Program-made: the position numbers and the translations under genes
In this document: one piece after another, positions 10,760 to 24,599 of the stretch
How positions within the stretch are numbered: the stretch's first letter is position 1
Layout: every line of letters starts with the position of its first letter
Source: Cloeon dipterum
Lineage: Eukaryota; Arthropoda; Insecta; Ephemeroptera; Baetidae
Direction: 5' to 3'
Assembly (NCBI RefSeq): GCF_949628265.1
Contig: NC_088787.1
Location: 9,972,501-10,036,500 of the forward strand
Length of the DNA: 64,000 nt
Notes under the pieces: generated by a model
What the model was told of the DNA's origin: nothing
The model's database searches: none
Seen by the model: only the letters and a program-made list of their open reading frames with translations

Positions 10760-12370
10760 TAACTCATATGGCAGCGGGTATATTCTCTTTTAAATAATAT
10801 TAGATTAAAATACATTTTAAAATAATAAAATTCCAGGAAAACACCTTTACTGGAAACAAAACGTTTGGCATGATTTTTACAGCCAAATGTTTGAGCCTTT
10901 TTTAAATTTATAAATAATGTTGAAACTATTATTCTGATACAAAATGGAAAATAAGCCACTTTATTGTTGTGCATTGTTCCGTTCCTATAGATTAATTAAA
11001 AATACTTTAGCGGTTACTAGAATCCTTTGAAGAAAAAAAGGACTTTGACTCTCTTTCAGCAACAAAGTATAATAATCCCCTAATTACCCCACAATGCACA
11101 TTGTTCAAAACTCTTCTCTTCTGCCTTTTAAAATTTATTTCATTTACTCTTCTACATAACGAGAGCCAACAAAAGTTCAAAATGGAAATTTACTGTAAAG
11201 AGAAGAATGAAAGCCGGAGCGCATTATTTAGCAGGTTACTCTCTGGAACTTTTACCTATAAACACAGGCGAAAATAAATTTCATATTTTTGCGTCGTGGC
11301 TGTTGGCTAAATTGTTAAAAACTTCATTACTATCGGTTTATTTTTAGAATAATGTCCACTTGTCAACATCAAAGCTCAAAGCTTTAATTATGAGCTTAGA
11401 TACAGAGTCACACAACTATAATTTCGGATATTTTTGGTGTTTTGACACTCAGGGTCACGTCAGGGATGGCCCCTGAAGGTCTTACAATACCTTAAATGGT
11501 TCAATTTAGTCACCATTGACGTGCTTCAGAAAATAATCTCAATAAAATTAATTTCATCAACGTTAGGCATTAGGCACATTTCCTTTTTAGGGGCAGAGTG
11601 GCTTCAAACCGGGTTTTTAACAAATTGCAGCGATGAAACTTATGGAAACTTGTGCCGAATTTCGCGGACTACATTTTGAGAGCTCTTGAAGTTACAAAAA
11701 TCGCGCGAAGGGGAGAAAACACCCTGAAAAATCGATATTTCATGAAAAGTGACCTTGACCTTTGATCTGCAACCTTTTAGACAATTTAAAACTCTTTCAG
11801 AATCGAAATTTAGATTTGGTTGTATGATATCTTAACTCGATCTAGAGTTTCTTTTTCATTTTTCAGTTATCTTTCATTTCCGATTTTTTTTTAAAAGACA
11901 AAAAATTCAAACTCAGATTTTCCCCATCTTTAAGCAAGCACTTTAAAAGAAATTCGACATGACTTCAAAGTTTTAACAAAGTTCCAATCGACCATCAAAT
12001 TCGCCTGGAATTGCTCAGAGTAAACTCGTTGTTAATACAAAGTGACCCTTAAATAATCACAATTATTGCCTTTATAGCTTCAATTGGTCGTTATTGGAAC
12101 AAATTTTCCGCATGCGTCGCCATCCAGACAAATAATCAATTTAAAAAAGCAATAGGGTTGCACATTTTCTGTTTCTTCAAAACAATGGACTTGAAATGAG
12201 TACTAATCATGGTATATCAAATTTTTAAATTTTTTTTAACCTTCCCCTAAATATTCTCAAAATTATTCCGAAGCAATATTAAATTGATGAAATGTCTTAC
12301 GGGTTTAATTGGCAGATGAGAAGCAGTTTATTTCATTTTATTAGCAAAAGATACATCCTTTATTCGAGTT
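10760..12370. other. AT-rich non-coding stretch with a nuclear-receptor-like site
   Basis: No exon seen. At 11750-11761 two TGACCT half-sites abut (AGGTCAAGGTCA on the minus strand), matching the extended half-site bound by monomeric FTZ-F1/ERR-type receptors. This is a motif match only. Confidence 0.35.
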
Positions 12371-12399
12371 GAGTCCGTTAATAACAAAGCGACAAAAGA

Positions 12400-12775
12400 G
12401 TCTTGGAAGAACAAAGGCGGCGGCGTCGTTGCAGTGGCATTGTGCACTCATCTCGTGGCGCGAGAGGGTAGAGAGGCGTGCGTAAAGTAAAGTGCGGCTG
12501 GCTGGCTGGCTTGCTGGCTGGCTGTTGGGACCTCTGCAGAGCGCAGGGCTGCTCCGGTTGCATAAGCGGCGGGCGCATGATCCGCAGCCGACTGCGGCGA
12601 GATGATAGCGCGCTCGGCTCGCTCGCCGCGTAGTCTTGGGCTCAGCCTAGCAGCGGAAAGAGAGGCGCACCCCGAAGCCAGCCAGCCTGCCTGCCAGCCG
12701 CCACTCGAGCCGACAACACACACTACACTCGCCCACTGCGAGATCAACAACCCTCTCAACGCACCCCATCACCAG
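12400..12775 (+). promoter_or_regulatory. Candidate promoter and non-coding first exon for the LRRN-like gene
   Basis: A strongly GC-rich, CpG-rich block with a TGGC microsatellite at about 12494-12526. A pyrimidine- and CA-rich segment ends in a good donor, CACCAG|GTAACA (last exon base 12775). No long open frame is in register. The LRRN-like coding exon at 48822 begins directly at a splice acceptor with its start codon eight bases in, so at least one upstream non-coding exon must exist. This is the best-looking candidate I saw, implying an intron of about 36 kb. Other islands nearer the gene could serve instead. Confidence 0.3.
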
Positions 12776-12829
12776 GTAACAACACACTCCATCTCCCGCG
12801 CCCCGCCGGGCGCCTGCCCGCCCACGACT

Positions 12830-14540
12830 CCCACTTTTCCGCATCATTTCCGCACTTTTCATCTTTTTATTTTCCAACGTGCGCCCCATTCCGGCGAAAG
12901 CTGTCAGACGTTTCATTCTGCGACCTAGTTTTAGTTGTTTTAGCAAGGGGCGGTGGTGTGTTGCTGCTCGCCGGGTCACACTCTCTTCCACCAGTTTTTA
13001 TTTTCCACAGATGTGTCTGCATTTCACGAATTATGATGCTGCAGGGCTGCCCTTTTTACCACCCTCGTGTCGCTTTATTATTTCAACCCCCTATGCAGCA
13101 CAAGTATACTATAGTTTTGCCACATTGCAGACTTTTGTGTTTGTAATTTAAGATGAGATGGGAATGCATGCAATATTGCTAGCAATGGGAATTTTAATTT
13201 TCTAATAAAATAAAACTACTTAAAATGAATAAAAATTTGAAATAAAGTTTAATCTGTGGGTCCTAAAAAATTGTATGGTTGGCAAAATAAAAAATAATAC
13301 ATGTTTTAGGTGGAAAAAGGTTTGGAAATTGCTTAAAATTCCATGATTTATGTTCCATCGACGTCCAGCACTCTGTAGCACGTGCCAGAAAAAAATTGAA
13401 CAAACTAAACGCGGTAAAGTTATGGTTGGTAAAAACGCTGAAAAAAGGGAGAAACGTTACATTTACAAAATAACAAATTTTGGCATTAGATTTTCATCAA
13501 ATTTTTGGTATTAAACCAAGGATGATTTTTACAGGAAAATTAAGAATAGTAGAAGAAACAGCTAAGGAAGGACAATTATCAATTTATCAATCACGAAGAT
13601 GAAAGAAGATAAATTCGACAAATTCTGAAAATTAAACGGAAGTCCAGCACAAAGTTTGTTTAGATGAAAAAGAGAAAAATGCTCCCGCTTGTCAAAATGA
13701 ACACCGATTCTTATCCAAATTAAAAGATTTATTCACTAATAAGCAGCATTGATCAATTTAATAATTAGTTGGTGAGTTGGTTCAAAATAATATTGGAACA
13801 GAAATTAAAAAAAGGCCCAAGGTAAGGTTTCTTACTTAGTAAATTGAAAATGAACAAGTAACCGAGGGCTGGAAAAAGGTTTGCTATTTAGAATAATGCA
13901 TTTCCACTGAAAATGTGCTGTACCAAATTGTATTAAATTTGGCTGATAAAAACTCGTTTCTGTCGAAGAGTGAAAATCCTGAAGCGAAACATATTTTTGT
14001 AAAATTAGTGGAACTTAAATAATATTAAATATTTCGCGACATATGCGTAAATGAGGACAGATTTTTCAAATTAATTTTAAACATTGTGTCACATTAAATG
14101 GAAATTTATGCAGACGTTATTTATCTGCAATCTTCTAAATTATGGTGGAAATTCAAATATTTCATCAAACAACCATTTGAAGGCTAAACATAATTTCCAA
14201 TATTTTGCCTAGCAGCTAGTTATTAAATTTCTCTCTTTTGACAAATACCGCATCGAATTAATTGACATTTCCCAATTAATAAATAATTTCCACTGCCTGT
14301 TAATTATTGGAAACGAATTTTCTGTTGAGAGAACGAATTGAAGCGCTTTCTCTCTCTCCCTCGCATTTAAATTAAACTGGAAAATGCTGTACTCGCAAAA
14401 GTGGGGAAAACGAATGAATATTGGACGCGCGCTTCAAATTTGTTGATTGCTTGACAAGCAGCAGTTTGTCCGGTTCATTATTGACTTTTCGCACGTTCCA
14501 TGTTTACTGATGAAAATAATAAACCACGCCAAAACGGGGG
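12830..14540. other. AT-rich non-coding stretch
   Basis: Mostly AT-rich with short open frames lacking codon bias or splice sites. No repeat recognised. Confidence 0.4.
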
Positions 14541-15175
14541 GCCACTTCGCAGATTTTGACCTTTTGCACGGGGGAAGGCGCTTTGTCGCGTGTGGAAATT
14601 AGCTTTGTCACTGCATATATGCGGGTCTCGGTGTTTGTGGCACAAAAGTTAATTATCTGTCACAATATAATGGCATAAATTAAACACGTTATTCCTCTCT
14701 GTCTTCCGGCCTTTGACTGGCTGAAAAAGGCGGTCGTGCTCTCGATTACAGGGGCTGCTCGCTCCGGCTCTCTGTGGTAATAATCCATTAAGGTCCGTCG
14801 CGCAGAGGGCGTAATTTGCGCGGCCTCAAACGCACCGAGGATTCAAGTGCGTTTCCATTGCAAAACATTCCGCGTGTTGATTGGACGACAACTCAATCAG
14901 GGTCGCGCATTTGCCCCTATATTGATTTTGCGTTGGGCAAAAAGCCGCAAAACAAAAGGGGATCCATTCCATTTCCGCTCCGCCGCCAACGCGTACACGT
15001 TTGTGTATTATGCACGAGGCAAATAATAACTATTTCGCTTCGGAAGCGCAAACATTTTCATAAAATAACAGTACATTTTCCAGTCACGTCAAGCAGCCCT
15101 GGCCTTTCCCCTCCTGTGCGTACGCAAGCGGCAGCTCCTTTCTAAATTTATGATCGCGCCGTGAACGTTCTTCCG
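14540..15175. promoter_or_regulatory. GC-rich island
   Basis: GC-rich block in AT-rich DNA. An open frame at 14816-15145 has no splice or start context and looks incidental. Confidence 0.25.
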
Positions 15176-15179
15176 CTTC

Positions 15180-17800
15180 ATAATTCACGCTGAAATATGA
15201 ACACACACTGGGTGAAAAATTATAGGCTCGTTAAATGATCATTAGTTACTCTCGGACGAGTCGGTATTCTTCCCGGCTTTTCCGCCGCTTGTGCAAACAC
15301 TAAAGTTTTGAGCTGCATTCTTGCGAAAAGGGGATGGATGATAATTTCCAAGAATTATCACCCCAAACAACATGCCAGCAAATAATTAGTCTGGTGAAAT
15401 ATTTTCAAAGCCAACAAAATAAAACCAGGAGTGTATCATTAATTTTAGTGCTATAAAATTAGCACCGTGTTTATGAATTAGATTTATTCTCCATATTTTT
15501 CGCAGTTTTAACATTGCATGTAATTAAAATAAAAATTTTGCCTTTAACTGTTCAATTATTTTATATAAAAAACGAGGGCTACATCTATTAACATTGTGTT
15601 GATTTCAAAAGATACTAATGGAAAATTTATTCAAATTGAAGCTAACATTCTAATTTAATCCCTAAGGTAATTTTCGGAATAAAGACTAGACTAGGAGCAA
15701 AACATTTTTAGATTTTTGAAGGGAATAAAACAAATCTTTTGATAAAAAGGAAAAATCCAAGGCATTCTCCTTTGATATTTTTTAAATTATTTATTGCGGG
15801 CTGTACAATATTGGAAAATTTTCTTATTTCAAAAAGAAATATTTACTTACCTATTTAACATATTTAAAAATTTAACCATTTTAATTCTTAATTTTCAAAA
15901 GGAACCTTGAAATCATTTAGATTTAAAATTCATATTCAAAGAGGCACAAAATCTTCAATCGTAGAGCAGTTTTGGCTTAAATTTAAAATGTTTCAACCAT
16001 TTTTTATGGTTGATTTCCATTTCTTGGGTCGAGATCTATCCAACAGTGTATGTCTCCCAGGGGACTTTTGCGAAATAAATTACAACTCTCTAAGGGCAGA
16101 CAGTGCTTGACATTTATGAAAAGCACACAAAAGTTAAGGCCAATTTACCCGGAAATTTACACTTGGGAAATTAAGCCCTCAGAACAATCTTTTGAGACTA
16201 ATTTGAAGAACAGCCCTGTGTCAACATTATTCTTCTTTGATGATATATGTTCTTGATAAAATTTATCTCAGAGCATGCTGCATTATGCTTTCTGTCATTT
16301 CCAGTAAATCATATCTAAATCAGCTTGAATGGAAATAGTTAATGAGGAATTCATAATACCATCTCAATAGCCTATCTAATATTACTTTTAAGAACTGTCA
16401 AGGACATCTGACAAAGTTTAAATTTTGGTTAGATTTTGGCTCTGTATTTCGATGGAGAGTTTTTAGAAGGTTTTGGAGCTGCTTTTCTTTGCAAAAATCA
16501 TCCAGTTTCCAGGTTTGCATTTTTTAACATCGTATTTATGCTCTAAAAAGAGATTTGAAGGGAAATTCAGATGGTTCACTGGCTAATCACGGCTATTTTC
16601 TGCGATCATGAGCAAATTTTGGGACTATTGGTTGGTCTGAAACTTTTTCCAGAGCTCTTTTAGTTAGCAAAAAGCTAAATTTAGCTCTCAACGAGATCAA
16701 ATAATAATTCTGTGTAAAAATGTTTCCTTTGATCAGCTTAACAACACAATTTTTTCTATTCAAACTCGCTCTCATCACCTGTGATCTGATTATATGGCCA
16801 AACAAGATTAAAAAAGACGATCAAACAACAAGGAAATTGTATCATGAAGCATATTTTCGTGAATGTTGCTTAATGGGTAAAGAAAGAAGTTTTGCTTCTA
16901 GAAAATGAAACAAAATTAGGAAAATTGTGTCAGAACAAATCTTAACATCTGATTAAAAACTAAATTTTGTTTTGAGCTTAATTGTTTTTGTTAATTTTTC
17001 GGCTCAAAAATGACTTAAATTCTAACTATGTATGATTAGTCTCATGATTATAAGATGAGATGAGACGCTGCCTTTTTAAGTTAAAAAACAAAACTTAAAA
17101 TTCTGGCAACAAATGAAAATTCTTAGAATTCTTGGCTACAATAAGCAGGGGAGAAAATTGTTAGTTAGAACAATAATCTCAACAATGTACAATAATAATC
17201 AAAATTTCAATCACCTTGTTACGATTATAATTCAAGTTTTCGCTATTTTCTCCGGATTTCAAATGGCCATATAATTTTATTGGCAGATTTCGATTCCTCT
17301 TTGCGAGATCTGTCCAATTGTGTCTGCCACTTTTTGAGGAAACTCTTTGTTGTGAAACAAAATGAGCTTTTAAATAGGGAGACAGCCCTTGCCATTTGGA
17401 AAGCATGCAGCCACTTCTCTAAAAAAATAAAATACGATCAATTTTGCCTTTAACTCAATCCTTAGGGATTTTCCAGGGATTTATAGCATCAATTGGTCCG
17501 ATATTGATAATTTGTAGCCATTCATTTGAGCTTAAAAATGGTTGAAAAAATTATTCGATCGAAAATATGGTCCATAACGGCTTTTTATCTGTCCCTGTCG
17601 CGTTGACAACTTTGCGAAATGATCGCATTGCGACTTTTTACGCATTTGAAGTCATTAAAATCAGCCCGACCAATCAGCAGCTTGATTCGCAGTTTTTCCT
17701 CGCGCCCTTTGTGCTCTGTTCGTTTCTCTCGTTTTCATTTGGCACTTCAAACAGAGAAAAGCAGCAAAGAATTCTAGTGGAAAAATACAGCGCTGCTCAC
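15180..17800. other. AT-rich stretch with decayed relatives of MITE family 2
   Basis: Non-coding. Two segments, roughly 15990-16230 and 17190-17500, keep recognisable blocks of family 2 (TTTCGATTCCTCT..GAGATCTGTC, GGAAACTCTT, ACAGCCCTTGCCATTTG) but lack intact ends. They are old, degenerate copies. Confidence 0.5.
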
Positions 17801-17809
17801 AACCAATTT

Positions 17810-18480
17810 CACAAATGACTTGCCTCTTTGTGAGTGCGAGTCGTCGCTCGTTTGCCAAACTCGATTCGCTCACACTCACACTCACACGCGGCCGTCATCG
17901 GCGCTTTCGCTTCGGCCGACACCTTGCTGGTGCGGTGTCAAACGCGCGCGAGCTAATTATTCACGTTCGGCCGCGTTCGCAAACGCGGGACGCGGCCATC
18001 TCCGTTTTTCATCGCGTTTATTCCGATTTATTCAGAGCGTCGGGGCACCGAGAGTTGACGCGGATGGACGGGTGGGTGGGTGGGTGGGCGCAAAAACCAG
18101 CTCATGTACCGACCGACGGGGGGCACTCATGAATTATTTAGCGAATCAAGCCCGTCGGCGGCTGGCGGCGGGCAGAATTAATCCAGTGAAAAAGAAGCAG
18201 GCGACCTGCACACTGGCACACCGGCAACGCCATTTGCATAATTGCCAAATTGAATCCGCCGCTTGCACTTTGCATGCACAAAGAGCTCGTTAAAGGCAGA
18301 CATGAGCGCCTAATTTATCGCTTCTTTCGCTCGTGGCCTGGCCTGCATCTTTCTGCTGTGCACCGCGCCAGCCTCGTAAAAGCGTGTGGCTGCAGTTTAG
18401 CACCTCGATTCCCGTGATTGCGTGGTTTTGTGGCTATCATTTATTGCATCTTTATTGTCTTTATACCGGCAGAGATTTAA
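17810..18480. promoter_or_regulatory. GC-rich island with G-quadruplex motif and POU octamer
   Basis: CpG-rich block containing an ACTCACAC-type repeat, the run GGGTGGGTGGGTGGGTGGG at 18070-18088, and a perfect octamer ATTTGCAT at 18232-18239. Open frames up to 157 codons show no splice support and are probably incidental. Confidence 0.3.
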
Positions 18481-18796
18481 ACGGCACTAAATCCTCGGGG
18501 ACTTGATTAACTTTGTGTCTAATCTGTGAAGAGAGTTTAATTAAAGTTCTGATATGAAATGAATATCAATTTATTCTCTGAAAATTGGAAAATTGCCCAA
18601 ATTTACCCAGGTTTAAAATTCTGGGAAAAACGGCTGCAAAGTTTGCACGCTAATCAAGCGGTGAGCAATGTCTCCAAATTTAAAATCGTGATGTGTTTCG
18701 CTAATTTTGCAATGAGCAAAAGTGCCCCACTGGTTATTAGCGCGAAAAAATAGCTGGAAAACACCAGTTTTGGGTATTTCCACATTTTTCCGAATT

Positions 18797-19214
18797 TAAA
18801 GACCATCTTTGACGAAGTTTCTGAGACCACCAATCGATTCTTGGGTGTCGAAATAGGCAAACAGTGGATATTTTTTGCGACCAAAAAGTCCAGCGCGACG
18901 TGCGGAGCACAAGTATAGAACTTTTTCCCGCCAAAACAAAATGAATGTGTGAACTGCGCATGCGTCACAGCTGGTTTGAGCACTTGCACAGAGACCGCCT
19001 GTACGGAAGACTTTTTGTCACATCCAGCCAGCTCTGACGCATGCGCACTTCTCGCATATACGTTCTTACTGTTTTGGCGGGAAAAAGTTTCTACTTGTGT
19101 TACACACGTCGAGCTCGAGCTGGACTTTATGGTCGGAAAAAATATCCATTTTACCCAATTCGACCCTCAAGAATCGATTGGTGTGCTCAGAAACTTCGTC
19201 AAAGACAGTCTTCA
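18797..19214. mobile_element. Long foldback element, family 3, copy 1
   Basis: About 418 bp. The left third (TTTGACGAAGTTTCTGAG.., TCCAGCGCGACG.., CGCATGCGTCA) reappears as its reverse complement in the right third, so the element can fold into a long hairpin around a loop of roughly 60 bp. It matches copy 2 at 25175-25578. No coding capacity. Confidence 0.75.
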
Positions 19215-19219
19215 ACCCT

Positions 19220-20165
19220 GAAAAGGTCACATTTCGCTTCAAAAAAGGCAGAAATTTTGGTAAATTACAATGAGTGTTAAAATTGTTGGTCTTTTGGCTT
19301 TTAAACTGATTTTGTAACAATCCCTATTTTTTGGTCATCCATCATGAGAGTTTTTGACCTTCTATAAAAATGCATTCATTTCGGAAAAATGCGCAATATT
19401 GCAGAAAAGTCGCAAAAATAGTTTTTTGCAATGCTGTGGGTTTTTTCATAAAATCTTAAGTTCCTCTCAACACTGTAAATATTTTCGCTCTAGAACAATT
19501 AAGTTTTATAACCTCATGTTTATTTTATTTAGATGGTTTGAGAGCAAATTGAAAAACTTCCAAAATTTTAAATTGCAAAATAACGAATGTGTTGACTCAA
19601 TTTCAATTGATCAAATTGATCCTAAAATCAAGAATATCAATATTTTTAATTTCTGGAACAATAATTTTAACCAAAAATATAACTAAAAATTTCCTAGTAC
19701 TTTTCGGACTGAAATATACGAATAATAAATGTCATAATATAGTTTTTCTGGACAAAATAGCACTTCAAGAATAACGCTTTAGACTGAAGTAAAAATTTTT
19801 TGGTCACTTTTTTTGTTGAAAGCAAGCCAAATTCTTTCCATCATACGACTGACATTTTTGCTGGCCTTTTCCTCATTCTTCACGGAATGACTTCCGCAAC
19901 ATACCATTCTTATAATGCAGAAAATAGATGCTGGCAAGGGAAGAAAAATGTGTATGTACGGCTGCACGCATCTGCGAGCCAGAGTCCATTGTTCCTCGTC
20001 TGCCACATCTCTCTTTCTCCCTCTATGTGGAGTGTATTGCAGAATTTCGTTATATTTTCTTCCTCTCATATCCGCGTGCGTTTTATGAAACAGAAAAGGA
20101 ACAATAAAAGCGGCTCGGGGCGAGTTTGGAAGTATTCCAAGCACGAAAATCTCTGCAAGAATCAT
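19220..20165. other. AT-rich non-coding stretch
   Basis: No supported exon or repeat. Confidence 0.4.
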
Positions 20166-20400
20166 TTTTGAGCAGCCAGCAGCCAGAGCGTTCGAGCAGC
20201 GCGCAAACACAGCTCGGGAAAACGTACAAAGAAAGCAGGGCGGCGGGAGGAAAGAACCGCGTGGCTGTGCTTCTTTAATTAAAGCGCAGGAATGCCATTA
20301 ACGATTTCAATTATCGGATAATTACGCTCCGCTAAGGGTCCTAATGCTCCTCTCAACTCCCGCGGCGCCAACGCTGAATTAAAGACCAAGTCCGATTCCG
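20165..20400. promoter_or_regulatory. Small GC-rich island
   Basis: Short GC-rich block with GCGCGC and TAATTA-type content between AT-rich flanks. Function unknown. Confidence 0.2.
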
Positions 20401-21930
20401 TTTTTTCCATTTGAGAAGAATGGAGTATTTATGTTTGTTTTAAGGAAACTTTTATGAGAGTTTTAATTAAAGAGAAAGAAAGGCAACTCGTTGAACTTAA
20501 CACTCAAAGACTTAGCATGATTGCGTAAAACAAAAGAGGCTTGAAATAAAGGGCCGTGAATTTTAAACAATCGACATTTTCTTCTCATTTTACGATTAAA
20601 TGAGTTCATATGAATCCTGCACTTTAAAGTCGTTTAAAACCACACTTAAAATCATCAAAATTCGTCTAGAAGTGTATGGAAACAGTCCAAAACCATCTAA
20701 ATTTGGCAAAAAGTCCGAATATCAGTGCATAATTATGTGTAGAGTTAGGAAATTTCGCTTGCGATTTAATATTTTGGTCTGAAATTGTTTTTGAAATGAA
20801 TATTCATGCCAAAATATAATTTAAAAAACTCATGCTTTGTTCTTTTTAATAAATTTTTAATAAAATCCAAATGAAAGTTTAGAAAATATATGGTTATAGC
20901 TACCGCTTAGAGGTGGCTAGTACAAATAAACCCCAAATTACAACTTTTTGAAGTCATAAGTAATGGCAAAAAATGATATATTGAAAAATGCCAGCTATTT
21001 AGTGCCCAAAAAACATTTTTTAATTTTAATTTTAAATATTTAAAAAACGAAAATATGCTTTTCGCCAAAATTTCTATCGGCCTTTAGGTATTTAGAAAGT
21101 TTTATGCTCAATGCGTCAAAAGGATTTAGGGCCTTCAAGTGATTTTTAGAATTTTAGAGACCTTGACTTTAAATTGCCCACCTAATTAGCTTTCAAAACG
21201 TTGCACTTCTGTAAACCGAGATGATCGAATTTGAAGTTAGCGGTGTTTTTTAAAACCATGCAGTAAGTGTGATCCACTGTATGGTTGGCAATTTTTTATT
21301 CCGGATTAATTAAATCCTTTTGGGTTAATCACCTTCCTGGAGGCAATCAACACACCAACTTTTATTCAAATCGATTGACCCTTTCCAACTTTGCGTCACC
21401 TCGATATGGAAAGCAAACAAGTCAACAGCAAATAATAGCTTTTCTCTACAAGAATGCAAAACAATGGAGCCTGAAATGCACACTCTTGGGATTATATTGC
21501 TGAGACAGCGCTTTTTCCCAGTAGCCTTCGACAAATGGTTGGATTTTTATTTTTTCATCATTTTTTTTTGTTTCATTATGAGAAAGTACTGGTGAAAGGC
21601 GCTGACACAGCAATATGATGGTTACACCATCTGTGCAGGGCCTAACTGAACAGTTTATTTAAATTTCGGAGCATAATAACACATGAGAGATCATATTTGA
21701 CCCTTTCCCGCATTTCCCCTAAGCGACTAAAAGAACTCTGGAATCGAAAATTTAATTACTCGACCTGCAGAATCAGAAACAACAACAATTTTAATTAAAA
21801 CCCGGCCATAAACTCGTGAAATTGAAACAATTTGCCTGCTGCAAGAGCTTGAATGAACAAAGTGACATGAATTAGCTCTTGTAAATAACACACAGAGAGC
21901 TGCTGTAGTTTTTTTTTATACTGCTGCACT
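20400..21930. other. AT-rich non-coding stretch
   Basis: Nothing recognised. Confidence 0.4.
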
Positions 21931-21934
21931 CGGC

Positions 21935-22330
21935 TGCTCTTTGGAATTAAAATTCAAAGCACTCGGCGCCGGCAGCGTGTCCATTATTTATCGTTTTGCG
22001 GGCCCACAATAAAAAACTCATTAAAGCGGGCGGCGTTCTCATCTTGAAATGAGCTAATTTGTATTCCACGCGGGCCGCCCCCCGACCCGCCCGCCGCCGA
22101 CTTGCTGCACTTCTCGTAATGAACGCGCGAGCTCCTCCGCAACACATACAGAGAGAAAGAGACGCGGCGGCGGCACACACAATCCCTTTACCCCTTCGCT
22201 AGCAGTATAGAACCGAGGCAAATTGCTCCAGACAAACACTCGAGTGCAGGCAGGCAGAGAAGAGGACACAGCCTCGAATTTGCTAATGCCACTCGCGCTC
22301 CAGTTCAAATTGGGTCTTGTCTGCATATAT
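21935..22330. promoter_or_regulatory. GC-rich island
   Basis: Very GC-rich block (CGGGCCGCCCCCCGACCCGC core) in AT-rich DNA. Open frames on the minus strand overlap each other in different frames and are compositional. Confidence 0.25.
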
Positions 22331-22339
22331 AGGGTGGTG

Positions 22340-23820
22340 TTAAAGACAAAAACTATTTCTTCACATCTGCGGAAAGCCTTACTGAAATTCCTGGCATTAA
22401 AAATTAAATTTTCGGGTTTACTTCATATTATTAAAACAAACAAGAAATACGCAGACACAGGATATTTTATTTTCTCTGTTCATGAATTAAAGTTTATTAT
22501 TTTGAATCTGAAAGAAGCTACAAATCAACAAGATGCATCTCCCAGTCTCTGATTAAAAAAATTAAATGCTATGATTTCAGATTAACTTTTGAATGTGTTT
22601 GAAAAATATACATTTAAAAAAGCTATTTTTTTACACACGTTGACTACTAAGCACTGTAAAATTGATCGAGTTAATATTTCTCTTACTTAGAAAAATATAA
22701 CAACGTTTTTATTTTTCACACTGAACACCAGTTTAAAAAAACGCCCAATTTTAAGATGTGAAAATTCAAAAAATTTAAACTAAAATATTGATGCCAAAAT
22801 TATGAATAAGCGAATCATTTAAAATCAAGGTTGAAAAACTAAAAAAATCATCGTGTAGTTATTTTTCAGGCCATTTTTATTGTTCTGATTCTCTTAAATA
22901 TTTTTTCATAGATTTGTTGGTAGTTAATTTAAACGATTTTCTAACAAAAATATACAATATAAACAACATTTAACTTGTAATTTAATATAACTTGAAGAGA
23001 TTTTTAAAGCTAAGCAATGAAATCGTTAAAAAATAATTTTCAAGTTTTGCTTTCCTGTATTGGTTTTAAAATACATATTTTTACATTGATTTTTACAGAA
23101 AAAAATAAACTTTAATTTAACTAATGAGTTTAGTAAATATTCTAAAAGCTCTCTGCACAAGTAAAATAAAGATGCAAAAGAAAAATGAGAAAATTTTGAT
23201 TTGACAGCCATTTTCTTTAAATTCACAATTTTCCAAAAAAATACACTTGCAAAAATAAGCGAGTTCCCAAAACACTTTAAACCGTATGATTAAGTTCTAT
23301 AATTCGGTATAAGTCGTAAAAACGCTGATAATTTCCACAATTTTGAATTTAGACGCATTCAAAGGCCATTTGGACGCTTTTCCATAGTTAAGGTGTCTTT
23401 CAAGTCAAGCACTCAAGTCTGAAGTTGCGTGATTTGTGCTCATTTTGCACCAAAAAGTTAGTGCGAGGCAGTCTGAAAAAGGTTTTTATTTTATTTCTCT
23501 TCGTTCCTTTAATTTACAATCAAACGAATCTGGCGCAGAACTGATTGTGACTTTCACGCTTGCGGTAAATTTATGATCTGAATGGAAAAAGCACAAATCA
23601 ATAAGTGAGAGTTGAACATTCCAGCAGGGAAAGTAAAAAAAAATGTTCTGGAGGAAAACAAGCTGGTCTCATTATAGACATTCCACTTTCCGCCTTTGCA
23701 AAGCAATTGCCGGCCTTTTATTCCATTCTTCGAATCAGGACGGCGGAGAACGCTTTGAAAAATAATTCGAGCGTTGAATATTCGCTGCCTTTTACCTGAT
23801 ATTCTTTTCAGACTGCCCAC
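22340..23820. other. Strongly AT-rich non-coding stretch
   Basis: Long A/T runs. No coding or repeat signal seen. Confidence 0.45.
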
Positions 23821-23829
23821 CATCGCGTG

Positions 23830-24570
23830 CAAATTGAAAAGCCAAATTTTCGCTGCGGCCGCTGTTGCTATTCCGTCCACGTAGAGTGGCTGTTGAGCGA
23901 ATTTTCCGCGGCCTACGTGTTTATATAATTCCACGTCCACTAACCATTTTGCGTGCTTTAAATATTTCTCACTCAGCACCGTGTTGGCGACGCGCGGATT
24001 TCGGTCCGCTGAGACGCGCGGCGCTTATTTAATTTTGCAGCAAAAAAAAATAAAAAAAAACACGGCGCATTCACTCGATTCTCAGTTTGCTCTCTTTTCT
24101 CCGTCTTATTATATGGGGAGCGCGCAAAATTGCCGCCGGGGCGAGCCGATATTGGCCCGACGGCAGCTGCGGCGAAATTGCAATCTTCCGAGCCGTCTTT
24201 GAAGTCAAAGGTGCGCTTTTTTCCCTTCATTTCGCCGGCGGTGCCGCAGCGCCCCGAAATCAGGCGAATTTTGAGCGCTCGCTTTCGCACGAGATTGATT
24301 GCCGCTCGGCCAGCAACCGTCTTTTTCGCGAGACGTCAAATTGCCTTCGTTTTTGCCGGCGGAAAAGCTTGCTTGCTTGCTACTTTCTCTTCACTCGGGC
24401 CGAGAGTGCGTTTTATGCAACCGGCGCGACGCGCGTGCCTGGCAAAAAGCCTAAGTAGTTCGAGTGGAGGAGTTAATTTCAACAGAGCGCCGCGCGGCCT
24501 TGGAAAGTTTCGTGTGTGCCGCCGCCGCCGCTGGTTCAAAAGCCGCCGGCACACGGCCAAATTTTCAGCG
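23830..24570. promoter_or_regulatory. GC/CpG-rich island
   Basis: Large CpG-rich block giving long open frames in several overlapping frames (up to 182 codons), as expected from composition alone. No start context or splice sites support a gene. Confidence 0.25.
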
Positions 24571-24599
24571 CATTCTTTCTCAAAACTTCATTGTTTCCA

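Noticed and set aside
18949..19320. Short frames across the foldback element
   Set aside because: They appear on both strands as mirror images because the element is self-complementary.
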